This document shows positions 7,871 through 17,098 of a stretch of 64,000 bases of DNA, piece by piece (position 1 is the first letter of the stretch; every line of letters starts with the position of its first letter). The notes beneath the pieces are model-generated. The model was not told the origin of the DNA and made no database searches. It saw nothing but the letters and a program-made list of their open reading frames with translations. Source of the DNA: Actinacidiphila bryophytorum (GTDB taxonomy: Bacteria; Actinomycetota; Actinomycetes; Streptomycetales; Streptomycetaceae); assembly GCF_016916835.1 (NCBI RefSeq), contig NZ_JAFFIX010000013.1, positions 62,001 through 126,000 on the forward strand, given 5' to 3'. The position numbers were made by a program, and so were the translations under genes.

Positions 7871-10258
7871 ATGCCCGACGCGTCCACCACCCGCCCGCCC
7901 GCGGCCCTGACCGAGGACGAACTGCGGGCGCTCGACGCCCACTGGCGGGCCGCGAACTACCTCGCCGTCGGGCAGATCTACCTGATGGGCAACCCGCTGC
8001 TGGCCGAGCCGCTGCGCCCCGAGCACATCAAGCCGCGGCTGCTGGGGCACTGGGGGACCTCGCCCGGCCTGAACCTGGTGCACACCCATATGAACCGGGT
8101 GGTCAAGGCCCGCGGCCTCGACGCGATCTGCGTGTGGGGCCCCGGCCACGGCGGCCCCGCGGTGCTGGCGAACTCCTGGATCGAGGGCAGCTACACCGAG
8201 ACCTACCCCGAGGTCACCCGGGACGCGGCCGGGATGGGCAAGCTCTTCCGGCAGTTCTCCTTCCCCGGCGGGGTGCCCAGCCATGTGGCGCCGGAGACGC
8301 CGGGCTCGATCCACGAGGGCGGCGAGCTGGGGTACGCCCTCTCGCACGCCTACGGTGCCGCCTTCGACAACCCGGACCTGGTCGTGGCCTGCGTGATCGG
8401 CGACGGCGAGGCGGAGACCGGCCCGCTGGCCGCGTCCTGGCACTCGAACAAGTTCCTGGACCCGGTGCACGACGGCGCCGTCCTGCCGATCCTGCACCTG
8501 AACGGGTACAAGATCGCCAACCCCACGGTGCCGGCCCGGCTGCCCCGCGAGGAGCTGGACGAACTGCTGCGCGGCTACGGCCACGACCCGATCCACGTCA
8601 CGGGCGACGACCCGGCGGCGGTCCACCGGGCGATGGCCGCGGCCATGGACACCGCGCTGGACCGTATCGCCGCCTTCCAGAGCGCGGCCCGCGAGCAGGG
8701 CGCCACGGCCAGGCCGCGCTGGCCGGTGATCGTGCTGCGCACCCCCAAGGGCTGGACCGGTCCTGCCGAGGTCGACGGGCTGCCCGTCGAGGGCACCTGG
8801 CGGGCGCACCAGGTGCCGCTGTCGGCGGTGCGGGACAACCCGGACCACCTGCGCCAGCTGGAGGAGTGGCTGCAGTCCTACCGCCCCGCCGAGCTGTTCG
8901 ACGCCGACGGGCGGCCCCGCCCGCAGGTCATGGAGTGCGTGCCGGACGGCGACCGCAGGCTGGGCGCCAACCCGCACACCAACGGCGGGCTGCTGCTGCG
9001 CGAGCTGCCGCTGCCGCCGCTGGAGGAGTTCGCGGTGCCCGTCGACACCCCGGGCGGCACCCTCCACGAGCCGACCAGGGTGCTGGGCGCGATGCTGGAG
9101 CGGGTGATGGCCGACAGCGCCCGCCGCCGCGACTTCCGGCTGGTCGGCCCGGACGAGACCGCGTCCAACCGGCTGCAGGACGTCTACGGGGCCACCGGCA
9201 AGGCCTGGCAGGCGGACGTGCTGGACGTGGACGAGCACCTGGACCGGCACGGGCGGGTCATGGAGATCCTGTCGGAGCACACCTGCCAGGGGTGGCTGGA
9301 GGGCTATCTGCTCACCGGCAGGCACGGCCTGTTCTCCTGCTACGAGGCCTTCGTGCACATCGTGGACTCGATGGCCAACCAGCACATCAAGTGGCTGCGC
9401 ACCACCCGGGCGCTGCCCTGGCGCCGTCCGCTGGCGTCCCTGAACTACCTGCTGACCTCGCATGTGTGGCGCCAGGACCACAACGGCTTCTCGCACCAGG
9501 ACCCCGGCTTCGTCGACCACGTGTTGAACAAGGCCCCCGAGGTGGTGCGCGTCTACCTGCCGCCGGACACCAACACGCTGCTGTCGGTCGCCGACCACGT
9601 GCTGGCCTCCCGGGACTACGTCAACGTCGTCGTCGCGGGCAAGCAGCCCAGCTTCGACTGGCTGTCCATGGACGCGGCCCGTGCGCACTGCGCCCGGGGT
9701 GCGGGGCTGTGGGAGTGGGCCGGCACCGAGGACGTCAGGCGCGGCCCGGACGTCGTCCTGGCCTGCGCGGGCGACGTCCCCACCCTCGAAGTGCTCGCGG
9801 CGGCCCAGCTGCTGCGCCACCACCTGCCACAACTGGGCGTCCGGGTGGTCAACATCGTGGACCTGGCGCGGCTCATGCCGCACGAGGAGCACCCGCACGG
9901 CATGACCGACGCGGAGTTCGACGCGCTGTTCACGCCGGACAAGCCGGTGATCCTCGCCTACCACGGATATCCCTGGCTCATCCACCGGCTGGCCTACCGC
10001 CGTACCGGCCACGCGCAGCTGCATGTGCGCGGCTACAAGGAGATCGGCACCACGACGACGCCCTTCGACATGGTGCTGCGCAACGACCTGGACCGCTACC
10101 GCCTGGTGATGGACGTCATCGACCGGGTCCCCGGCCTGCCGGTGACCGCCGCGGCGGTGCGCCAGCGGATGGAGGAGGTGCGGCTGCGCCACCACAGCTG
10201 GATCCGCGAGCACGGCACCGACCTGCCGGAGGTCGCCGACTGGAGCTGGCAGGTCTGA
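7871..10258 (+). CDS. Xylulose-5-phosphate/fructose-6-phosphate phosphoketolase
   Basis: This 795-residue thiamine-diphosphate enzyme splits xylulose-5-P (and often fructose-6-P) with phosphate to acetyl phosphate plus glyceraldehyde-3-P (or erythrose-4-P). Family marks include HWGTSPGLNLVHTHMNR, WGPGHGGPA, SFPGGVPSHVAPETPGSIHEGGELGY and the ThDP-binding IGDGEAETGPLAASWHSNKF. The C-terminal part has QDHNGFSHQDPGF and PPDTNTLLS. The length matches the family. The ATG has a GGAGG site. It is a single-gene unit ending in a strong hairpin at 10278-10310 and divergent from lspA. It would give an alternative route to acetyl-CoA from sugars. Confidence 0.95.
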   Translation: MPDASTTRPPAALTEDELRALDAHWRAANYLAVGQIYLMGNPLLAEPLRPEHIKPRLLGHWGTSPGLNLVHTHMNRVVKARGLDAICVWGPGHGGPAVLANSWIEGSYTETYPEVTRDAAGMGKLFRQFSFPGGVPSHVAPETPGSIHEGGELGYALSHAYGAAFDNPDLVVACVIGDGEAETGPLAASWHSNKFLDPVHDGAVLPILHLNGYKIANPTVPARLPREELDELLRGYGHDPIHVTGDDPAAVHRAMAAAMDTALDRIAAFQSAAREQGATARPRWPVIVLRTPKGWTGPAEVDGLPVEGTWRAHQVPLSAVRDNPDHLRQLEEWLQSYRPAELFDADGRPRPQVMECVPDGDRRLGANPHTNGGLLLRELPLPPLEEFAVPVDTPGGTLHEPTRVLGAMLERVMADSARRRDFRLVGPDETASNRLQDVYGATGKAWQADVLDVDEHLDRHGRVMEILSEHTCQGWLEGYLLTGRHGLFSCYEAFVHIVDSMANQHIKWLRTTRALPWRRPLASLNYLLTSHVWRQDHNGFSHQDPGFVDHVLNKAPEVVRVYLPPDTNTLLSVADHVLASRDYVNVVVAGKQPSFDWLSMDAARAHCARGAGLWEWAGTEDVRRGPDVVLACAGDVPTLEVLAAAQLLRHHLPQLGVRVVNIVDLARLMPHEEHPHGMTDAEFDALFTPDKPVILAYHGYPWLIHRLAYRRTGHAQLHVRGYKEIGTTTTPFDMVLRNDLDRYRLVMDVIDRVPGLPVTAAAVRQRMEEVRLRHHSWIREHGTDLPEVADWSWQV

Positions 10259-10277
10259 CCGCCGGGCGCAGGAGCGC

Positions 10278-10310
10278 GTGCCGGTCCGCGGGGAGTCCGC
10301 GGACCGGCAC
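10278..10310 (+). terminator. Intrinsic-type terminator after phosphoketolase
   Basis: Perfect 14-bp arms (10278-10291 and 10297-10310) enclose a 5-base loop and are followed by TTT. The hairpin begins 20 bp after the stop codon of the phosphoketolase gene. Confidence 0.8.
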
Positions 10311-10395
10311 TTTCGTGCGTCCGGGGTCTTTACGCCGTCGCCATGGATGGTCTAGAACGACAGTCATCCGATGTTACGTGCGCCTGACGCCTTGT

Positions 10396-10467
10396 TTCCG
10401 CACGAGGCTGAGGAGTTGCGTGCGGAAGCAGGTGCATTCATCGGACTACTACGTCAACACCGTTGAC
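10396..10467. promoter_or_regulatory. Palindromes upstream of the GH95-like gene
   Basis: Two inverted repeats precede the GTG at 10495. TTCCGCACG (10396-10404) pairs with CGTGCGGAA (10419-10427). GTCAAC-ACC-GTTGAC occupies 10453-10467. The second resembles the half-sites at the GH2 and GH92 promoters but has a three-base spacer, so common control is uncertain. Confidence 0.4.
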
Positions 10468-10494
10468 TGAAGCCGTATCGCCCTGGAGGGCATC

Positions 10495-13400
10495 GTGCAG
10501 AAACTCCCCCGCCGTCGCCGGCGGGTTCCGTACAGACGGGCCGTCGCCCTGTGCTCGGCGGCGCTCACCGCCCTCGCGGGCGCCGCCGTCGCGGACACCG
10601 GTACCGCCGCCGCAGCCGCGGGACCGACCACCGCATGGCACCACGGAGACTTCACCCTCGACCCGGCAGGTGTCGTCAGCCGCTCCGACATCGTGCTCGG
10701 CTCGCCCAACCCCGACCCCATCGCGTCCATGCCGCTCGGCAACGGGTCGCTGGGGGTCGCCGCCTGGGCCGCGGGCGGCTTCACCGCCCAGCTCAACCGC
10801 TCCGACACCATGCCCGACCGCAAGTCGCCGGGCCAGCTGACCATCCCCGGCCTGTCCGTCATCTCGCACGCCGCCGACTTCCACGGGCACCTCGACCTCA
10901 CCGACGGGGTGCTGCGCGAGTCCGGCGGCGGCATGTCGCTCACGGCGTGGGTCGCCGCCGACAAGGACGAGCTGGTCGTCGACGTCGCGGGCGCCGACCC
11001 GGACGTACCGCAGACCGCCACCGTCAACCTGTGGGCGCCGCGCAAGCCCACCGCAGCCGTGTCCGGCACCGTCGGCACCCTCGCCGAGACCTGGGTGGAC
11101 GGCGCCCCGCCGATCGGCAGCGGCAAGACCTTCGGGTCGCTGGCCGCCCTGACCGCGGGCGGCCGCCGGGTGACCACCACCGTGGCGGGACCCACGCAGG
11201 TCAAGGTGAGCTTCAGCCCGCACCCCGACGGCACCTTCCGGGTCGTCGTGGCCTCCCCCGGCTGGACCGGCGGCGACGCCGCCAAGGCCGCGGCCGAGGT
11301 GATCGGCCATGACGCGACCGCACCCCTGAAGCAGCTGATGAAGCCGCAGGACCGCTGGTGGGGCGACTTCTGGGCGCACTCGGGGCTGATCGCGATGAGT
11401 TCGGCCGACGGCAGCGCCGAGTACATCGAGAACCTGCGCACGCTGTACCTCTACGAGGAGGCGGCGTCGATGAAGAAGGGCATCTACCCGGGCAGCCAGG
11501 CCGGCGAGGCCGACATGTTCGCCTGGAACCGCGACACCCAGACATGGACCCCGTCGGCGTACTGGCTGTGGAACCTGCGCACCCAGATCGCCGCGAACAT
11601 GAGCAGCGGCAACTACCGGCTCAACACCCCGATCTTCGACATGTACGCCGACGACCTGCCCGCCATCGAGGCATGGACGAAGCAGCAGATGGGCGGGCGC
11701 CCCGGCTCCTGCGTGTCGGAGACCATGCGCTTCAACGGCAACGGCATCTCCCCCGGCGTCGGCGAGAACGGCTCGTGCAGCGAGCCCGGCAGCCCCAACT
11801 GGAACGCCCTGGACATCTCCTCGGGGCCGGAGATCGCCCTCTACATGTGGGAGCAGTACGAGGCCACCGGCGACAAGGCAGCGCTGAAGCGCTACTGGCC
11901 CTTCATCAAGTCGGTCACCGAGTTCCAGCTCGCCTACCAGACGGTGGGCGCCGACGGCCTGCTGCACGCCAACGCCAACGCACACGAGACGCAGTGGGCG
12001 GTGCAGGACCCGACCACCGACATCGCGCTCGACCAGGCGGTCTTCCCGCTGATCGGGCGGATAGCCGCCGTGCTCGGCACCGACCGCGGCGCCGACAAGG
12101 CCCTGGTGGCCCGGGTGGCCACCGCCCAGCGGCAGATCCCGCCCTACCCGCGCACCGACCAGGCCACCCGCAGCCAACTGCTCAACCCCGGCTACACCCA
12201 GGCCGAGACGGCGGCGGCCGACGCCACCGGCACCGACATGCTGGCGATCTCCTACGAGCCCGCGGCGCAGCGCAGGAACGGCGAGAACATCGAACTGGAG
12301 CCGCTGTGGCCCTGGAACACCGTCAGTGACCAGGACCCGGGGCTGTTCGCGCTGGAGCAGCGCAGCTACGCCCACCGGCCCAACAAGGGCGGCAACGACT
12401 GGTCGATGGACGCCATCGACGCGGCTCGGCTGCAGAACCCCGACGAGGTGCGCGCGAACCTGATCTCGCTCACCGAGGGCCACCAGGTCTACCCCAACGG
12501 CTTCGCCGACCTCGGCAACTCGGTCGGCTACCAGCCCTACATCGAGCAGGAGTCCGGCGTCGCGACCGCGGTCGGCGAGGCCCTGGCACAGGACTTCGAC
12601 GGCGTCATCCGCTTCGCACCGGCCTGGCCCTCCCAGTGGGACGGCGCCGGCAGCGTCTACATCAAGGGCAGGAGCAAGGTCGACGTGCAGGTGGAGGGCG
12701 GCAGGCTGGTGACCGCCGCGATCGAGGCGGGCACCTCGGGCACCCTGCGGGTCAAGAACCCCTGGCCCGGGCAGCGCACCGAGGTCGTGGACGGCACGAA
12801 CGGCCACGTGGTCGTAAGTGCGTCCACCGCCGCCCTGCTCGACGTCCCGGTCAAGGCCGGCACGTCCTACCTGGTCCAGCAGGCCGCGGCGCCCACCACG
12901 GCGCTGCCCTTCGCGAAGGTCACCGGCACCGCGCCGACCGCGGCCCGGCACCTGGGCGGGGTCAAGCTCGGCCTGGACTCGGCCGTCCAGTCCGGCAGTT
13001 CGACCGTCGGCACCGTGCTCGGCGGCACCAACCGCAGCTACGGCCTCACCCAGACCGAGGACCCCGGCTCCCCCAGCACGGCCGCCGACGTGGCCGGGCT
13101 CAGCGCCCGTACGGCGCAGGGCGACCTGTCCTTCGACGTCGGCGACGACGTGGCCGCGACCGGGTCCTACGACGCCGAGGTCACCGTGTCGTACTACGAC
13201 TCCGGCACCGGATCAATGTCCGTGGAGTACGACGCCGGGCCGCAGGACCGCTACCGCCAGGCAGGCACCATCGCCCTGACCGGCAGCGACACCTGGAAGA
13301 CCGCACAGGTCACCCTCAGCGGCGGCTACTTCGGCGGCCTCCAGCAGGGCGGCGCCGACCTGCGGCTGCACTCGGCCGGCGGCCCGGTCACCGTGCACAG

Positions 13401-14466
13401 CGTCGGCATGACCGTCACCGGCGCCTGGGTGCAGGACCGGCACGCCTTCCCGCCCGCCCCGGCCGTCACCACCCCGCGCACCGGCGCCACCGTCAAGCTC
13501 GCCTCCGCCGTGTCCGGCACAGCGATCCCCGACGGCACGGTGACCGTACGCGAGGCCGCGAAGGTGCTCTGCACCGCCACCGCGGACGACGCGGGCTCCT
13601 GGAGCTGCGCCCCCGACGGCGGCTTCACACCCGGCAGGCAGACCGCCACCGCGACGGTCGCCGACCCGACGGGCCTGGTCAGCGACGCCTCGGCCGGTGT
13701 CGCCTTCGACGCGTCCGACCTGCCGCCGGGCACCGCCGTGGTCGGCGCGGTCGTCGGCGCGGACAACCACGCGTACGGCATGGCCCAGGACGAGCGGCCC
13801 TCGGGCGGCTTCGACGGCCCGACGACCGCCTCGGTGATCGACGGCCGCTCGGCCCGCACCAGCACCCAGAGCAACATCTACTTCGACATCGACGACTCGG
13901 TCGCCCACGCGGGCTACTACACGGCGACCTTCACCGTCTCCTACTACGACCAGGGCACGGGGTCCTTCTCCGTGCAGTACGACAACGGCACCTCCGACCC
14001 CTACAAGTCCACCTCCGGCATCTCGCTGACCGGCAGCAACACCTGGAAGACCGCGACGGTCACCGCCACCGACGCCTACTTCGGCGGGCAGCAGCACTCG
14101 GCCGCCGACTTCCGGCTGCGCAACGGCGGCGGCCAGGTCACCGTGCACAGCGTGGCGGTGAAGATCAGCGGTGACGGCGTCCCGAACGCCGCCGACTTCG
14201 CACCGCCCATCACGATCGGCTCGCCCGCCGCGGGCGACACCGTCGGTACGGCCCCGGCCGTGTCGGGCTCCGCCGAGCCCGGTGCGACGGTGACCGTGAC
14301 GTCCGACGGGGCGGCGCTGTGCACGGCGGCCGTGGCGGACGACGGAACGTGGACCTGCACCGGGTCCGGGGGGCTCGCGGCGGGGCCGCACGTCCTCACC
14401 GCCACCGCGCAGGACCCGACCGGCACACCGGCGCAGGCCGCCACCGTGGCGGTGACGGCGGCGTAG
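10495..14466 (+). CDS. Secreted modular GH95-like glycoside hydrolase
   Basis: This 1323-residue exported protein has an Arg-rich signal (residues 1-40) and a catalytic region to about residue 800. That region begins with MPLGNGSLGVAAWA, the N-terminal signature of GH95-type (alpha/alpha)6 enzymes, and continues with DRWWGDFW and a DUF5703-like segment (FAWNRDTQTWTPSAYWLWNLR). GH95 members are alpha-L-fucosidases or alpha-L-galactosidases, but this divergent branch cannot be assigned a substrate. The tail holds two copies of a roughly 145-residue module (about 835-978 and 1080-1228, each with YYD-GTGS and LTGS-TWKTA) alternating with two bacterial Ig-like domains (982-1072, 1235-1322). The GTG start has GGAGGG five bases upstream. 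Confidence 0.8.
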   Translation: MQKLPRRRRRVPYRRAVALCSAALTALAGAAVADTGTAAAAAGPTTAWHHGDFTLDPAGVVSRSDIVLGSPNPDPIASMPLGNGSLGVAAWAAGGFTAQLNRSDTMPDRKSPGQLTIPGLSVISHAADFHGHLDLTDGVLRESGGGMSLTAWVAADKDELVVDVAGADPDVPQTATVNLWAPRKPTAAVSGTVGTLAETWVDGAPPIGSGKTFGSLAALTAGGRRVTTTVAGPTQVKVSFSPHPDGTFRVVVASPGWTGGDAAKAAAEVIGHDATAPLKQLMKPQDRWWGDFWAHSGLIAMSSADGSAEYIENLRTLYLYEEAASMKKGIYPGSQAGEADMFAWNRDTQTWTPSAYWLWNLRTQIAANMSSGNYRLNTPIFDMYADDLPAIEAWTKQQMGGRPGSCVSETMRFNGNGISPGVGENGSCSEPGSPNWNALDISSGPEIALYMWEQYEATGDKAALKRYWPFIKSVTEFQLAYQTVGADGLLHANANAHETQWAVQDPTTDIALDQAVFPLIGRIAAVLGTDRGADKALVARVATAQRQIPPYPRTDQATRSQLLNPGYTQAETAAADATGTDMLAISYEPAAQRRNGENIELEPLWPWNTVSDQDPGLFALEQRSYAHRPNKGGNDWSMDAIDAARLQNPDEVRANLISLTEGHQVYPNGFADLGNSVGYQPYIEQESGVATAVGEALAQDFDGVIRFAPAWPSQWDGAGSVYIKGRSKVDVQVEGGRLVTAAIEAGTSGTLRVKNPWPGQRTEVVDGTNGHVVVSASTAALLDVPVKAGTSYLVQQAAAPTTALPFAKVTGTAPTAARHLGGVKLGLDSAVQSGSSTVGTVLGGTNRSYGLTQTEDPGSPSTAADVAGLSARTAQGDLSFDVGDDVAATGSYDAEVTVSYYDSGTGSMSVEYDAGPQDRYRQAGTIALTGSDTWKTAQVTLSGGYFGGLQQGGADLRLHSAGGPVTVHSVGMTVTGAWVQDRHAFPPAPAVTTPRTGATVKLASAVSGTAIPDGTVTVREAAKVLCTATADDAGSWSCAPDGGFTPGRQTATATVADPTGLVSDASAGVAFDASDLPPGTAVVGAVVGADNHAYGMAQDERPSGGFDGPTTASVIDGRSARTSTQSNIYFDIDDSVAHAGYYTATFTVSYYDQGTGSFSVQYDNGTSDPYKSTSGISLTGSNTWKTATVTATDAYFGGQQHSAADFRLRNGGGQVTVHSVAVKISGDGVPNAADFAPPITIGSPAAGDTVGTAPAVSGSAEPGATVTVTSDGAALCTAAVADDGTWTCTGSGGLAAGPHVLTATAQDPTGTPAQAATVAVTAA

Positions 14467-14486
14467 CGGGCGCCTGACACAGACGC

Positions 14487-14520
14487 GGGAGCGGTCCGGC
14501 CGAACAGCCGGGCCGCTCCC
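14487..14520. terminator. Hairpin between convergent genes
   Basis: Arms of 14 bp (14487-14500 and 14507-14520, one G-U pair) enclose a 6-base loop. The hairpin lies between the stop of the GH95-like gene and the stop of the convergent aldo/keto reductase, so it can serve both strands. There is no U tract. Confidence 0.65.
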
Positions 14521-14544
14521 CTGCGTTGCCCCGTGCCGTGCGGC

Positions 14545-15519
14545 CTACGCGAAGCCGGCGATGCCGCGCGGGGTGTAGTGCTCCTCCAGACGGCGGCACT
14601 CCTCGTCGCTCAGCCGCAGGTCCACCGCGGCGACGGCGTCCTCCAGGTGCTGCGGCTTGGTCGCCCCCACGATCGGCGCGGTCACCCCCGGCTGCCGCAG
14701 CAGCCAGGCCAGCGCGACCTGGGCGCGGGTGACCCCGCGCTCGTCCGCGATGCCCGCGACGGCGTCCACGATGCGCCGGTCGGTGTCGCGGTAGAGGCTC
14801 ATGCCCCACCCGTCGCTCCGGCTGCGCGCACTGCCGCTCGCGTCCCAGGCCCGGGTGAGCCGGCCGCGGGCCAGCGGGCTCCACGGGATGACGCCGACGC
14901 CCTGGTCCGCGCACAGCGGCATCATCTCCCGCTCCTCCTCGCGGTAGAGCAGGTTGTAGTGGTTCTGCATGCTGACGAAGCGCGTCCAGCCGTGCCGCTC
15001 GGCCAGGTACTGCGCCTTGGAGAACTGCCAGGCGTGCATCGAACTCGCCCCGATGTAGCGGGCCTTGCCGGCCTTCACCACGTCGTGCAGGGCCTCCATC
15101 GTCTCCTCGACCGGAGTCAGCGGGTCCCAGCGGTGGATCTGGTAGAGGTCGACGTAGTCGGTGCCGAGCCGGCGCAGGCTGTGGTCGATCTCGGTGAGGA
15201 TCGCCTTGCGGGACAGGCCGCCGCCGTTGGGTCCCGGCCGCATCCTGCCGTGCACCTTGGTGGCCAGCACGATCTCGTCGCGGCGGGCGAAGTCGGCCAG
15301 CGCCCGGCCGACGATCTCCTCGCTGGTGCCGTCGGAGTAGACGTTCGCGGTGTCGAAGAAGTTGATCCCGGCCTCGACGGCCCGGCGGACGAAGGGCCGG
15401 CTGGCCTCCTCGTCCAGCGTCCAGCCGTGGGTGCCGCGGTCGGGAACGCCGTAGCTCATGCAGCCGAGGCACACACGGGAGACGTCGAGACCGGTCGAGC
15501 CGAGTTTCAGATAGTCCAT
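14545..15519 (-). CDS. Aldo/keto reductase
   Basis: This 324-residue cytosolic NADPH-dependent oxidoreductase has the AKR barrel. It begins MDYLKLGSTGLDVSRVCLGCMSYG. The catalytic residues are visible: Asp and Tyr in FFDTANVYSDGTSEE, Lys in VLATKVHGRM, and His in DLYQIHRWD. NADP-binding segments PWSPLARGRLTR and PIVGATKPQHLEDAV follow. The ATG at 15519 is the natural start; upstream sequence in the same frame is antisense to the PPOX gene. It is close to the AKR11/YhdN-type general stress reductases. The substrate is unknown. Confidence 0.9.
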   Translation of the reverse strand: MDYLKLGSTGLDVSRVCLGCMSYGVPDRGTHGWTLDEEASRPFVRRAVEAGINFFDTANVYSDGTSEEIVGRALADFARRDEIVLATKVHGRMRPGPNGGGLSRKAILTEIDHSLRRLGTDYVDLYQIHRWDPLTPVEETMEALHDVVKAGKARYIGASSMHAWQFSKAQYLAERHGWTRFVSMQNHYNLLYREEEREMMPLCADQGVGVIPWSPLARGRLTRAWDASGSARSRSDGWGMSLYRDTDRRIVDAVAGIADERGVTRAQVALAWLLRQPGVTAPIVGATKPQHLEDAVAAVDLRLSDEECRRLEEHYTPRGIAGFA

Positions 15520-15684
15520 GGCCGACCAGCCTACGTCCGCGCCCGCCCGCCGCCGGGCGCGTGGGGGCGCGGCGGGGAGCACTCCCGCAGGTCCGACGTG
15601 CACCGTGTCGATCCGCGGCCGCGCCGTTCGACGCACGGGTACGCGGACCGCGAGCAGCGCGGTCGCCGAGGCGAGGAGCCCACC

Positions 15685-16212
15685 GTGTCCGTACCCACCC
15701 CCGAGCAGACCGCCGCCCTTCCGCAGGGCGACGTGGCGCTGCTGCACAGCCAGGTCGCCCAGCGGTTGCTGGCGTCCAGGGAACTGGCCCGCGTGGCCTA
15801 CGTCGCCGCCGACGGGACGCCGCGGGTCTTCCCGATGCTCTTCCACTGGAACGGCGAGGAGGTCGTCCTGTCGACCTTCCACCCGGCGCGGAAGATCGCG
15901 GCCCTGCGCGCCCGCCCCGACGTGGCCCTCACCGTCGACGCCGCAACGGCCCCGCCGCAGGCCCTGCTGATCCGCGGCCGGGCCGAGGTCACCGACGTCG
16001 AGGGCATAGCGCCCGACTACCGCTCGGCCCTGCGCCGCTACGCCGGCAGCGACGAGGCGGGCGACGCCCAGGCCGCGGCGGTCGACGGCCCGGGGGTGCG
16101 CATGGCGCGCATCGCGGTACGCCCGCTGTGGGTGGGCGTGCTGGACTTCACGACCCGCTTCCCCGGCGGCAGTTCGGCGGCGGAGTTCGACGCCCGCGGC
16201 CGCCGGGACTGA
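15685..16212 (+). CDS. PPOX-class flavin/F420-dependent oxidoreductase
   Basis: This 175-residue split-barrel protein has the pyridoxamine 5'-phosphate oxidase-like fold: ARVAYVAADGTPRVFPMLFHWNGEEVVLSTFHPARKIAALRARPDVALTVD. The HPARK-ALRARPDV segment fits a flavin or F420 phosphate site. The C-terminus ends in WVGVLDFTTRFPG. I chose the GTG at 15685 for its GAGGAG site seven bases before it. It is divergent from the aldo/keto reductase. Such proteins bind FMN, F420 or heme, and which one cannot be told here. Confidence 0.75.
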   Translation: MSVPTPEQTAALPQGDVALLHSQVAQRLLASRELARVAYVAADGTPRVFPMLFHWNGEEVVLSTFHPARKIAALRARPDVALTVDAATAPPQALLIRGRAEVTDVEGIAPDYRSALRRYAGSDEAGDAQAAAVDGPGVRMARIAVRPLWVGVLDFTTRFPGGSSAAEFDARGRRD

Positions 16213-16332
16213 CCCCGCCGCCCGGCTGCGGCGGACGGCAGTGCCCCGCCGCCCGGCCCGGCGCTCCGGCGCCCGGCCGCCGACGGGGACTCCGCTGCCG
16301 GGGTTGCCGGCTGCCGGCCCTGCCGTGGCCGA

Positions 16333-16390
16333 CCCGGGCGAGGGTTACGGCGCCCGCCCGGCGATCGGGGTGTCCGCCGCGGGGGCGGCC
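16333..16390 (-). repeat. Degenerate duplicate of the downstream gene's 3' end
   Basis: Read on the minus strand, this stretch encodes a short tail (PAADTPIAGRAP then stop). It closely matches the C-terminus of the RBBP9/YdeN gene beginning at 16418 on the same strand (PAVDSPIGGRAP then stop). It looks like a small tandem duplication lying just past the gene's stop. Nothing else is seen between 16213 and 16417. Confidence 0.5.
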
Positions 16391-16417
16391 GCCGGGCCAT
16401 GCCATGGGCGACCCGGG

Positions 16418-17029
16418 CTACGGCGCTCGGCCGCCGATCGGGCTGTCCACCGCGGGGTTCAGGCACCAGGCGAGGAGGGCGGGCCAGGGGCCGTAGCCCG
16501 AGGCCGGGTTGAGGTGGGCGCCGGCGGGGATGACGTCGGCGGGCAGGTCCAGGGGGGCGGCGAACTCGGCGGCGGCGCCTTCCGGGCAGCAGGGGTCGTC
16601 CGGCGAGCAAACGATCCGGGTGTGCCCGGCGGCGCCGGCCACCTGCCCGGGGGTCAGCGGCGGCGGGGCGAAGGCCGCGACCTGCGGGTGCTGCCGCAGG
16701 AAGCTGCCCGAGGGCGGGGCGACCAGCAGAACGCGCTCGACGGGGGCCGTCTGCTGCCCGGCGGCCACCGCGTGCAGCCACAGCGCGCAGGCCAGGCTGT
16801 GGCAGACGACGGTGACCCGCTGCCCGGGCGGGCCTGCCAGCAGCGTGCGCAACTCCGCCAGCCACACGGCGAGTCCGGGTTCGTCGGGATCCGGCAGCTG
16901 CGGGTAGGCCACGTCGTGGCCCAGCCCGGTCAGCTGCCCGGCCAGCCAGTGCTGCCAGTGCCCGGGCGGCCGGTGGTTCTCCCAGCCGTGCAGGATCACG
17001 AAGCGCCGCGGGTCGGGGACGTCGGTCAT
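16418..17029 (-). CDS. RBBP9/YdeN family serine hydrolase
   Basis: This 203-residue small alpha/beta hydrolase has the family start FVILHGWENHRPPGHWQHWLAGQL. The apparent nucleophile is Ser in VVCHSLACALW (C-H-S-L-A). The acid is in VCSPDDPCCPEG and the catalytic His in GAHLNPASGYG. Proteins of this family are serine hydrolases of largely unknown substrate. The ATG at 17029 lies 70 bp from the next gene upstream on the same strand. The 3' end is partly duplicated just downstream. Confidence 0.8.
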   Translation of the reverse strand: MTDVPDPRRFVILHGWENHRPPGHWQHWLAGQLTGLGHDVAYPQLPDPDEPGLAVWLAELRTLLAGPPGQRVTVVCHSLACALWLHAVAAGQQTAPVERVLLVAPPSGSFLRQHPQVAAFAPPPLTPGQVAGAAGHTRIVCSPDDPCCPEGAAAEFAAPLDLPADVIPAGAHLNPASGYGPWPALLAWCLNPAVDSPIGGRAP

Positions 17030-17098
17030 GGCTGCTCACATCTCGCCGTGTCGATGAGGCCGACGCCCTTGTCCCCGCCTCGGGTTGCGGCACCCAAT

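Noticed and set aside
7841..10213. Long minus-strand frame opposite the phosphoketolase
   Set aside because: It is a His/Val/Gly/Arg-rich shadow; the phosphoketolase on the plus strand has all family motifs.
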